Shown here: piece after piece, positions 1-6,700 of the stretch | Layout of the letters: the number at the start of each line of letters is the position of its first letter | Numbering within the stretch: position 1 is the stretch's first letter | Assembly (NCBI GenBank): GCA_025360685.1 | Contig: JANYBR010000338.1 | Coordinates: 1 to 10,744 of the forward strand | Direction: 5' to 3' | DNA length: 10,744 nt | From: Pseudomonadota bacterium | GTDB lineage: Bacteria > Pseudomonadota > Alphaproteobacteria > Micropepsales > Micropepsaceae | Position numbers and translations under genes: made by a program | The notes under the pieces: generated by a model | What the model saw: only the letters and a program-made list of their open reading frames with translations | What the model was told of the DNA's origin: nothing | Databases searched by the model: none

Positions 1-217
1 TATGTGGCATTTCTGCTACGGTGTCGACCGAGCGAGACTCAACGAACGCAGATCCTGACTTTGATACCTGATCGCATGGCGAATGGTCTGCCTTTCAGGT
101 CTGCCGATCCGGCCGACAGGTCGCGGGAACCACGCCGCTGATGCGATCAGGTATCAAAGTCAGGATCTGCGTTCGTTGAGTCTCGCTCGGTCGACACCCT
201 AGCAGAAATGCCACATA
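1..217. repeat. Long near-perfect inverted repeat (77-bp arms)
   Basis: Left arm 1-77 and right arm 141-217 are reverse complements with one mismatch (C19 against C199). The 63-nt centre (78-140) is not part of the arms and holds a short direct repeat, GGTCTGCC at 85-92 and 98-105. The left arm starts at the first base of the window, so the repeat may continue further left and target-site duplications cannot be tested. No open reading frame worth calling lies inside. Such a structure could be a small non-autonomous mobile element (MITE-like), the end of a larger element, or a very long hairpin in RNA. An inverted-join assembly artefact is also possible if the window starts at a contig end. 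The repeat is seen directly; its nature is not established. Confidence 0.9.
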
Positions 218-350
218 ACCGCACCTAAATCGGCAAAAAAGGCCCTTTATCTCTGGCGAAATCCCGGTCTATATAGCATTAAGTTACCACGTAAACGGAC
301 CAGAATCCTGGCTCCAATTAACCATACTATTTTTCAAATCGGCCTATTCA

Positions 351-357
351 AGAGGGG
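351..357 (+). promoter_or_regulatory. Ribosome binding site of the outer-membrane protein gene
   Basis: The purine-rich AGAGGGG lies six bases before the ATG at 364 and fixes that start. No convincing sigma-70 or sigma-EcfG promoter was seen between the inverted repeat and this site. Confidence 0.7.
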
Positions 358-363
358 AATGAA

Positions 364-1278
364 ATGCGGATCAAGCTTCTTACTGCGGTCAGTGTTATCG
401 CGCTTACTTCGGCTACTGCCGCCAATGCGAGCACGTCGGGCTCGTTGAGCGTTGGCATCAGTTGGGGCCAAGAGACGGCAGGGATGCACTCGCATTTCTT
501 CATTAAGAACATCAGCGGCCAACTTGAATTTGCCCTGGACGACCGTTGGAGCACTCAAATTGAAGTGTTTGCTGCGGAATCCGGTGCCAACCATAACAAC
601 TGGTTCGGAAAATTTGACGATGAGATGGGTCTTTCGACCTACGGCGGCACGGCGCACGTCAACACTGATGTCATGGACGATCTCAAGGTCGGCGGTTTTA
701 TGATGTTTGAAGAGACCACCGTCGGAGACAGCGGTTACGCCGATGAAGGTGCCGGCGGCAATCTCTATATGGCGGTTGGTGGTGAAGCGCGTTGGGCGGT
801 GAGTTCCGCATTCAGTATCACAGGTCAGCTTGGCGGGCTGTTCCATCTTGATAATCCAGGAGTATCTGGCACACCCAATTGCAACTCTTTGTGCAACGCA
901 TTCTTCGCCAGAGTTGGAGCGACCTGGTTTTTTGATCCCAATGACGCAGTGTCCGCGGGCGCTGGTTATCTCACGGGATCGGGCGGGGCCGCTTGGAATT
1001 GCTGCAGCTTTACGCCGGTTGGCGAGACGGGCTGGAACTACGGCGTGTCTGTGCGTCACCAGTTCGACGATAGTCCCTTCGCAGTTTATGCGGGCTACAA
1101 CGGCATGACGATCAGCTATCTTGGCTTCACGCAGACGGACAATGTTTTGTCCGCGGGTGTGACCTACTTCTTCGGCGGCGACACGCTGGAGCGCCAACAT
1201 AATGCAGGTGGTTTCAGCACGCCGCACTTCGAGCGGCAAATCAATTTGTCGCTGAGCGCTGACGATGTGAGCTTCTAA
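364..1278 (+). CDS. Outer-membrane beta-barrel (porin-like) protein
   Basis: This 304-residue protein starts with a clear Sec signal peptide: basic MRIK, a hydrophobic core, and a probable cleavage after ANA near residue 22. The mature part is rich in Gly, Asn and aromatic residues and alternates in the way of amphipathic beta strands, for example near residues 61-71, 133-146, 181-190 and 260-270. This fits a barrel in the outer membrane. The late strand around VTYFFGG followed by a polar tail of about 33 residues resembles the general barrel proteins common in Bradyrhizobium-like bacteria. No transport substrate can be read from the sequence. Four cysteines (C173, C177, C213, C214) sit in loop-like segments, which is unusual for this class. 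The gene is monocistronic: it has a good ribosome binding site and a strong terminator begins 26 bases after the stop. A long open frame on the opposite strand is taken as a shadow. Confidence 0.8.
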   Translation: MRIKLLTAVSVIALTSATAANASTSGSLSVGISWGQETAGMHSHFFIKNISGQLEFALDDRWSTQIEVFAAESGANHNNWFGKFDDEMGLSTYGGTAHVNTDVMDDLKVGGFMMFEETTVGDSGYADEGAGGNLYMAVGGEARWAVSSAFSITGQLGGLFHLDNPGVSGTPNCNSLCNAFFARVGATWFFDPNDAVSAGAGYLTGSGGAAWNCCSFTPVGETGWNYGVSVRHQFDDSPFAVYAGYNGMTISYLGFTQTDNVLSAGVTYFFGGDTLERQHNAGGFSTPHFERQINLSLSADDVSF

Positions 1279-1304
1279 AGCGCAGCGACGTGACAATATG
1301 ATGG

Positions 1305-1334
1305 AGGGGTCGCCCGTTCGGGCGGCCCCTTTTT
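1305..1334 (+). terminator. Intrinsic terminator after the outer-membrane protein gene
   Basis: An 11-bp stem pairs 1305-1315 with 1320-1330, with one G-T wobble. It closes on a four-base GTTC loop and is followed directly by a T run (1330-1334). There is no A run on the left side, so it works for plus-strand transcription and separates the barrel gene from the enzyme operon. Confidence 0.9.
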
Positions 1335-1497
1335 CACTGCAAGTTCAAGGACGACGATTTCCAAAAGGACGTCAAAAAGGCTGCGGGCGTCGCTTTCAAG
1401 AAGTGGCGTCATCTGCTTCCTGTCTGGATAGCGCATCCGCTCTGCAATAACATCCACCCGGCGGGCGCAATAAATGTCCGGCAAAATTTTTGTATTG

Positions 1498-1512
1498 TTT
1501 GAGAAGCTCAAA
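1498..1512. promoter_or_regulatory. Short perfect dyad, possible operator half of the operon leader
   Basis: TTTGAG and CTCAAA form a perfect 6-3-6 inverted repeat directly after an AT-rich patch and about 130 bases before the ligase start. The position suits a promoter-proximal protein site. A dyad this short can also occur by chance. Confidence 0.3.
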
Positions 1513-1546
1513 GCTAGGCGGTTGTAACGAGCTGCCCCGGGACAAG

Positions 1547-1571
1547 CGCTCAATGGCATGTGCATTGAGCG
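1547..1571. promoter_or_regulatory. Perfect 9-7-9 dyad, candidate operator upstream of the operon
   Basis: CGCTCAATG (1547-1555) and CATTGAGCG (1563-1571) are exact reverse complements around a 7-nt spacer, 72 bases before the ligase start. The 16-nt centre-to-centre spacing of the half sites suits a dimeric regulator contacting one DNA face. No regulator gene lies beside the operon, so the binding protein is unknown. As RNA it would form a 9-bp hairpin, but there is no following T run, so it is not a terminator. Confidence 0.45.
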
Positions 1572-1643
1572 GAAACTTAATTCGGGGACTGTGGCGGGCC
1601 AACCCGCTTCCAAGCCGCCGAAGATTGCTACGATATCGGTCAG

Positions 1644-3185
1644 GTGGGCCAATTGGACGCAACAATTCAATTTTCAGATGTTCATTCGGCCCGCACCGCG
1701 ATCATTTTTGGTGATGACGAAATCGACTACGCCCGTTTTCGTTCCGACGTCGCCGATCTTGCCTGCTGGCTAAGCGGCAACGGTTTGTCGCCAGGACAGC
1801 GCGTAGGAATTTTCCTGAGGCATTCCTACTGGGCGTGGGTTGCTCACCTGGCGTGTATGAATTTGAATCTCGTAGTCACGACACTGACTAACAAATTTGC
1901 GGATGAAATTGCTGCGGTGGGTGGAATGGACGTCTGGCTGGGTGACGCCGCGGACACGACCGGAAAAAGTTTGGCCAAGAGTGCGCTGGCTTTTTCGCCC
2001 AAGAGCATACGCCCGCTAAGTGAGCAAATTGATCTTTCTGCTGGTGGATCGATCAGGAGTTCTGCTTCGTCCGGCGCGCGGGTCGAGCGTCTGATGTTCA
2101 CCTCGGGCACGACGGGAAACCCAAAGGGCATACTGTTGAATGAGCAAGTACTGAACAAAAGAATTGATCTTGCCAGAAGCAGCCAGGATTTGGGCGAGGC
2201 AACTGTTCTCATGACTTTGTTGGGCATCGATACCACGGCAGGATTTCGCTATCCGCTTGCGGTTTGGAATGCCGGTGGCAGCGTCGTCATGAGGTCACCC
2301 GTTCCCGGAACGGACCGGTCAGTTCTTTCACTAAAGTCCTTGTCACGGACCTCGACGATCGTCACCTCACCTCAGCGCCTGCTGGACACCCTTCGAACGT
2401 TCTGGAAGCCATGGGACGGGCGCGACACCCGCAAATTTATCGTGGCGGGCGGACGCTTGCCGAACTCGGTCCGCGAACGGGCGCTCCAAATTGCCTGTAA
2501 GAAGATATCCATCGCTTACGGCGCCACCGAAACCGGAAGTGTCGCGACCGGCGATTCGAGCCTATTGAATCGCCACCCTGGTGCCGTTGGCTTTGTCGTC
2601 GAAGGCGCGTCCGTCCAAATTGTTGATGAAAACGGAAAAATAGAAGCGCCCGGCGAACCAGGTATCGTGCGCACTCGAACATCTCACATGGCAAACGCCT
2701 ATGTGGGCGCCAACTCTGACACACCCGATAGCCCGTTCCGTGGGGGGTGGTTCTATCCCGGCGATGAGGGGGTGTTATTTGCGGATGGCTTATTGGCCAT
2801 CAATGGGCGGTTGTCGGAAACGCTTAATTTGATGGGTTGGAAAGTCTCGATTGCGGATCTTGAGACCAAACTGGCTCAGCCGCCGTCGATCAGAGAGACT
2901 TGCGCTATCATGATAAAGTTCGGCTCAGTCGACATGTTGGTGATCGCGGCAGTCAGCGACGACGACGCAGCGATGCGCGGTCTTTGGCAGCAGATCAAGG
3001 CGCAAATCCCGCTTGGCGTGCCGACCAGGCTTGTGCGTGTGCCGCGGCTGCCACGCAACGCAATGGGCAAGGTCGCGCGGCCGGAGCTCGAAAAACATCT
3101 GACAAAATACTTTGCGAGCAGGGAGTCATATCCAACAGCGAAAGACTCCTTTAGCCGCGACCCGGATAGTAGCAAAAATGATTGA
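1644..3185 (+). CDS. ANL-superfamily adenylate-forming ligase (acyl-CoA synthetase-like)
   Basis: This 513-residue enzyme is expected to activate a carboxylic acid with ATP to an acyl-adenylate and pass it to CoA or another acceptor. The ANL motifs are complete: the phosphate loop with TSGTTGNPKG (residues 153-162), the A5 motif AYGATETG (291-298), the ribose-binding Asp in YPGDEG (D374), the hinge segment INGRLSETLNLMGWKVS (386-402, R389), and the adenylation lysine in PRNAMGK (K476). The length suits a stand-alone ligase with no carrier domain. The start is uncertain. GTG at 1644 is the first in-frame candidate after an upstream stop at 1578, but its bases fall inside AGGTGG (1642-1647), which would be a good ribosome binding site for the in-frame TTG at 1653. 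It is the first gene of the operon, and its end overlaps the next start by eight bases. The substrate cannot be read from the sequence. Confidence 0.85.
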   Translation: MGQLDATIQFSDVHSARTAIIFGDDEIDYARFRSDVADLACWLSGNGLSPGQRVGIFLRHSYWAWVAHLACMNLNLVVTTLTNKFADEIAAVGGMDVWLGDAADTTGKSLAKSALAFSPKSIRPLSEQIDLSAGGSIRSSASSGARVERLMFTSGTTGNPKGILLNEQVLNKRIDLARSSQDLGEATVLMTLLGIDTTAGFRYPLAVWNAGGSVVMRSPVPGTDRSVLSLKSLSRTSTIVTSPQRLLDTLRTFWKPWDGRDTRKFIVAGGRLPNSVRERALQIACKKISIAYGATETGSVATGDSSLLNRHPGAVGFVVEGASVQIVDENGKIEAPGEPGIVRTRTSHMANAYVGANSDTPDSPFRGGWFYPGDEGVLFADGLLAINGRLSETLNLMGWKVSIADLETKLAQPPSIRETCAIMIKFGSVDMLVIAAVSDDDAAMRGLWQQIKAQIPLGVPTRLVRVPRLPRNAMGKVARPELEKHLTKYFASRESYPTAKDSFSRDPDSSKND

Positions 3186-4329
3186 CGAAGTGACCGCCGT
3201 GCGTCCGCGCTTGGCGCCTTTTGTTGGGGCCGGTTGCGGATCGTTCGATCCCGCAAGTCTGCACGTCGTTGGCGTGCTGCAGGGTGAGGGTGTCGGGACG
3301 GAAGTTGTTCCGGCCGCGCTGGAACTTCTCGACGTACTGCGCGCGCACACGGCGCGAAAATTTGACGTTCGACAGGGTGGGCCGATCGGGTTTCCTGCCA
3401 AGGCGCTGCATGGAGAGAGCCTGTCGGGAGAGGTGATCGAATTCGTCGCCAACATATTTCAGAAAAAGGGTGCACTGTTCTGCGGTCCAGGCGGCGAGCG
3501 CTTTGTCTACGATTTGCGCCGGAAATTCGATCTCTTCTGCAAATTCACTCCTCTTGAACCCCTGCCGGAGCTCAGGCGCGCTGGCGTCCTGCGGCCGGAG
3601 ATCGTCGCGAGCGCCAGTATCGTTGCGGTTCGCGAGAATTTGGGGGGCGTCTATCAGGGGGAGTGGACGACCAGGCTGGATGATGACGGCTCCACGACCG
3701 CCACGCATACGTTCAATTATAATGACAGAGTCGTGCGCCGCATTCTCAAGGTCGCCCTGGCCTTGGCCGCCAGCCGCCGCAAGCGCCTGCACGTGGTGCT
3801 CAAGCCAGGCGGCATTCCCTCCATATCGAAGCTTTGGCGAGACTGCGCCGAAGAGATGGCGGGCGAATACTGCGTTGCGTTGTTCGAACAGGAAATCGAC
3901 AATGCGGTGTATCAGTTGATCGCAAATCCCGAACAGTTCGACGTGATCTTGTCGCCCAACATGTTCGGGGACGTGCTGGCCGATTGCGGTTCGCTGTTGC
4001 TGGCGTCGCGCGGCCTCTCCTACTCGGGCAATTTCAACGAGCGCGGGTTCGCCGTCTACCAGACGGGCCATGGCGCCGCCCGCGACATCAGCGGCAGCGA
4101 CGTCGTCAATCCCATCGGACAAATCCTCTCGCTCGGGATGATGCTTCACGAAAGCTTCAACTGGCCAGAGGCGGATCGCTTGCTGCGCCAGGCCATTCGA
4201 TTGACGTTGCGGCAAGGCCTCTGCACGCGCGACATTGCGATGCCTGACTGCCAGGTCTTGGGCACGCGGGCGTTTGCAAGCAAGGTAAAAGAAAATCTTA
4301 GTGCCGCACTAACGGACCGAAAAATTTGA
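3178..4329 (+). CDS. Isopropylmalate/isocitrate dehydrogenase-family enzyme, divergent
   Basis: This 383-residue protein belongs to the beta-decarboxylating dehydrogenases, which oxidise a 2-hydroxy acid with NAD(P) and usually release CO2. Visible landmarks are the N-terminal GVLQGEGVGTEV (32-43), VRENLGGVYQG (151-161) with R152 and Y159, the catalytic lysine K209 in VLKPGG, the metal-binding aspartates D241, D265 and D269, and the cofactor loop HGAARDISG (298-306). The Asp-Ile in that loop fits NAD rather than NADP. Where family members have two arginines (LR...ANLRP), this protein keeps R114 but has T124 (CKFTP) in place of the second, so it probably acts on a different acid from isopropylmalate or isocitrate. 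The ATG at 3178 is chosen because it overlaps the ligase stop by eight bases and places the nucleotide-fold strand at a normal distance; an in-frame ATG at 3112 would add 22 atypical residues. It looks translationally coupled to both neighbours. Confidence 0.8.
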   Translation: MIDEVTAVRPRLAPFVGAGCGSFDPASLHVVGVLQGEGVGTEVVPAALELLDVLRAHTARKFDVRQGGPIGFPAKALHGESLSGEVIEFVANIFQKKGALFCGPGGERFVYDLRRKFDLFCKFTPLEPLPELRRAGVLRPEIVASASIVAVRENLGGVYQGEWTTRLDDDGSTTATHTFNYNDRVVRRILKVALALAASRRKRLHVVLKPGGIPSISKLWRDCAEEMAGEYCVALFEQEIDNAVYQLIANPEQFDVILSPNMFGDVLADCGSLLLASRGLSYSGNFNERGFAVYQTGHGAARDISGSDVVNPIGQILSLGMMLHESFNWPEADRLLRQAIRLTLRQGLCTRDIAMPDCQVLGTRAFASKVKENLSAALTDRKI

Positions 4330-6275
4330 CTGATAGGCCCGCGCTGCTACTGATTGACGTGCAGCAGGATTACCTGTCGCGCGCGGGGCTCTTGCCGGAC
4401 AAGGCGGTATTGGAGACTGCGCTCGCGGCATTGCTCAATGCGGCTCGCGAGCAGCATTGGCCTGTCCTGCATGTCCAGACACGCGTGGCGGCGGACTCGT
4501 CCGACGCCATGCCGCACTGGAAGGACGCGGGCCGTGTTGCCTGTCTGGGCGCTAGCCCGGGGGCTGAGCCGCCGGCTTCGCTCGCGCCGCAGAGCGGCGA
4601 AAAGGTTTTTTTCAAGCGCTTCTACAGTGGATTTGAAGATCCGCAGCTGTTGGCCCATTTGCACAAAATCGGCGTCGACAATCTCATCGTGGCCGGTCTT
4701 TACACGCATGCCTGCGTGCGGTCGACGATCCTGGACGCTTACGCCCATGGCTTCACGGTGTTTCTAGCCACCGATTGCGTGGCTTCCTACGATCCGGAGC
4801 ATTCGGATTTGACTCTCGAGTGGCTGGGCTCTCGCGCCGCAACCTGTCTGCCGATGGTGGACATTCTGGCGAAGTTTTCCCACGCACCGCGATCCATGCG
4901 GGCCGTCGGAAAACCAACCTGGCTGCACCGCAATCCGGCCGACTGGTCGACAATATTGGGCGAAGTAAAGCTCAGCCGCGAGTCGGAGATAGCTTCAACC
5001 GTGGAGCGGGTTACGTTGCACCGGCACAAGTGGCGTACGGTTCCGTTGTCCGAACGTGCGGCACGCCTTGCCGCATGGCGCAGTTCCTTGTCGCAGAACC
5101 AGGACCGCTGGGTGGATTTGCTGATCCGCGAGGTGGCAAAGCCGCGAACCGATGCCGAGGCTGAAGTGCGCTATGGCCTCGCACTGCTGGATGACGTCTG
5201 TCTGCAGTTGGGCGCCGACGAAGCAACCCAGAGCGGCCGCGTGCGCTATCGACCGCATGGGTTGGTGGGGCTCATCACGCCGTGGAACAATCCATTCGCA
5301 ATTCCGATCGGCAAAATCGCGCCGGCGCTTGGCTACGGCAATGGCGTTGTGTGGAAACCGGCACTGCCGGCATCCGGTCTGTCGCAGGCGCTGCATGAGA
5401 GTCTTGCGCAAGTTGGACTGGATCAGGCAGTCGGCCTCGTGACTGGCGATGCGCTCTCCGGACATTTGCTGGTGCAAGCAGCGGATGTCGGCGCGATCTC
5501 GTTCACGGGTTCGGTTTCTGCCGGGCGACAGCTGGCGCGCCTTTGCGGCCGGCTTATGCGGCCGCTGCAGGCCGAACTTGGCGGCAACAATGCGGCAATC
5601 GTGCTGGCGGACGCCGATTTGAATGCAGTCGCGCAAGAGCTTGCATTGGCGATGTTCAGTTTTGCCGGTCAGCGCTGTACCGCGATCCGACGACTAATCG
5701 TGGCGCGTGAAGTCTTCGTTTCCTTCGCAGAAGCTCTGCGGGCCGCCGTCGAAGCGCTGAACGTGGGGTCGCCTTCGGAAAGCGGAACGCATATCGGACC
5801 TGTGATCTCGAAAATGCGCCAAACCGAATTGCTCGCTGCCGCGCAAGCAGCAGTCGCCTCCGGCGCGCGATTGTTGACCGGAGGCAGCGTGCCGAAGCAC
5901 TGCCCGGAAGTCGGCTGCTGGATCGCTCCCACCGTGTTGACCGATCTTGCGCCGGATTCGTCGATCGCTCGCGAAGAAATGTTTGGGCCGGTCATTGCGC
6001 TGATGTCTGCCGCAAACGTCGAGCAGGCGATCGCCCTGCACAACCAGGTTGAGCACGGCCTGCTTGGCGCATTGTTCTCGCGGGATCAAGCCTGCCAGGC
6101 GCGCTTTCTGGCCGAAGCGCAAGCTGGAATACTTGTCGTCAATCAAGCACGACCGGCATTCGCCGGCTCGGGTCCCTTCGTCGGATGGAAAGCGTCAGGA
6201 TATGGACCGCCGGAACATGGACGCTGGAACCGCGAATTTTATACCAGGGTTCAGGCTGTCTATGCGAACGCCTGA
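4326..6275 (+). CDS. Isochorismatase-like hydrolase fused to aldehyde dehydrogenase
   Basis: This 649-residue protein joins two complete enzymes. Residues 5-185 or so form an isochorismatase-like cysteine hydrolase with the full D-K-C triad: D11 in LLLIDVQQDY, K97 in FFKRFYSGF and C130 in YTHACVRS. The family includes isochorismatases, nicotinamidases and other amidases, so the substrate is open. Residues from about 200 to 649 form an NAD(P)-dependent aldehyde dehydrogenase with N321 (TPWNNPF), K344 (WKPA), the FTGS turn (393-396), the general base E417 (ELGG), the nucleophile C451 (GQRC) and E551 (EEMFGPV). Translation starts at a TTG whose bases overlap the previous stop as TTGA, so synthesis is probably coupled. 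The fusion suggests that the hydrolase product or a nearby aldehyde intermediate is handed to the dehydrogenase. Which compound is processed is unknown. No terminator is evident after the stop. Confidence 0.85.
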   Translation: MTDRPALLLIDVQQDYLSRAGLLPDKAVLETALAALLNAAREQHWPVLHVQTRVAADSSDAMPHWKDAGRVACLGASPGAEPPASLAPQSGEKVFFKRFYSGFEDPQLLAHLHKIGVDNLIVAGLYTHACVRSTILDAYAHGFTVFLATDCVASYDPEHSDLTLEWLGSRAATCLPMVDILAKFSHAPRSMRAVGKPTWLHRNPADWSTILGEVKLSRESEIASTVERVTLHRHKWRTVPLSERAARLAAWRSSLSQNQDRWVDLLIREVAKPRTDAEAEVRYGLALLDDVCLQLGADEATQSGRVRYRPHGLVGLITPWNNPFAIPIGKIAPALGYGNGVVWKPALPASGLSQALHESLAQVGLDQAVGLVTGDALSGHLLVQAADVGAISFTGSVSAGRQLARLCGRLMRPLQAELGGNNAAIVLADADLNAVAQELALAMFSFAGQRCTAIRRLIVAREVFVSFAEALRAAVEALNVGSPSESGTHIGPVISKMRQTELLAAAQAAVASGARLLTGGSVPKHCPEVGCWIAPTVLTDLAPDSSIAREEMFGPVIALMSAANVEQAIALHNQVEHGLLGALFSRDQACQARFLAEAQAGILVVNQARPAFAGSGPFVGWKASGYGPPEHGRWNREFYTRVQAVYANA

Positions 6276-6328
6276 AATCTTGAAAACCTTTGTGTCGTGG
6301 GGCCGGTTGCGAAGGGCACGAAGCGTAT

Positions 6329-6622
6329 CTATTTCGTGGGATAATTGAACTTCGCCATCTGATCGCGGTGCGCCTGCATGATCTTGCGGGCCTGGCTGCG
6401 CGAAAGCTGATCGCGCCACTGTCCGGCGCGCCCTTCGCGAAAGAACTGTTTTGCTCGGTCAGGCTTTTCGCGAAAGCCATGCGCGGCTTCCTGCTCTTGC
6501 AAGTGCCGGAAGCTCACACGGTGGATTGCTGTTTTGAGCTGATCTTCTGTCGGCTGCATGTACAAGAATCGCGCAAGCTTCCCAAAAGTGTCTTCCGGAT
6601 TGTCCAGCATGTCTTCATAGCT
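6329..6622 (-). pseudogene. Sulfotransferase C-terminal remnant
   Basis: The minus-strand frame encodes about 97 residues matching only the C-terminal end of PAPS-dependent sulfotransferases (Sulfotransfer_1 type). It begins with SYEDMLDNPEDT, equivalent to the usual R-Y-E-D-M segment, continues with LARFL, and contains the cofactor-binding FFREGRAGQW in place of the FRKGxxGdW motif. It ends near the usual YxxxK-like tail. The frame is closed upstream by TAG at 6623-6625. The N-terminal PAPS P-loop and the catalytic core are absent, and only about 75 bases separate this point from the next gene, so the front two thirds have been lost. It cannot act as a sulfotransferase. An internal ATG (6610) could in principle still start a 93-residue peptide, but no function is expected. 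It converges on the enzyme operon, 53 bases after its end. Confidence 0.75.
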
Positions 6623-6700
6623 CTATGACGTGCTGCGGCCGTCTTCAACTCCGCTTGGCTAGTAAGAGCAACCTTGGCGGCAGCTGTCGAGAGGAGCTTG

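Larger units (their letters stand above)
1335..1643 (+). other. Non-coding leader upstream of the three-enzyme operon
   Basis: These 309 bases lie between the terminator and the ligase gene. Open frames here are short or cross the terminator, and none has a ribosome binding site or a recognisable product. A start-less plus-strand frame over about 1337-1501 reads as a lysine-rich peptide, but nothing identifies it. The stretch holds two perfect dyads (1498-1512 and 1547-1571) and an AT-richer patch around 1485-1500. It most likely carries the operon promoter and its control sites. No consensus -35/-10 pair stands out. Confidence 0.5.

Noticed and set aside
334..1296. Long open frame (320 codons) on the minus strand
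   Set aside because: It is fully antisense to the outer-membrane protein gene, which has a signal peptide and ribosome binding site; the antisense product has no recognisable fold.
1298..1452. Short plus-strand frame starting with ATG ATG after the barrel gene
   Set aside because: It spans the terminator hairpin and its Arg/Ser/Gly-rich product looks like random translation.
1275..1670. Minus-strand frame of 131 codons in the operon leader
   Set aside because: It runs through the terminator stem and overlaps two plus-strand gene ends, has no ribosome binding site and resembles nothing I recognise.
3151..4215. 354-codon minus-strand frame
   Set aside because: It is antisense to the dehydrogenase, whose motifs and overlaps with its neighbours show it to be the real gene; high GC opens the opposite strand.
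6626..6700. Minus-strand frame reading Ala/Lys-rich residues just before the sulfotransferase remnant
   Set aside because: It is short, lacks a start and does not match sulfotransferase or any family I recognise.
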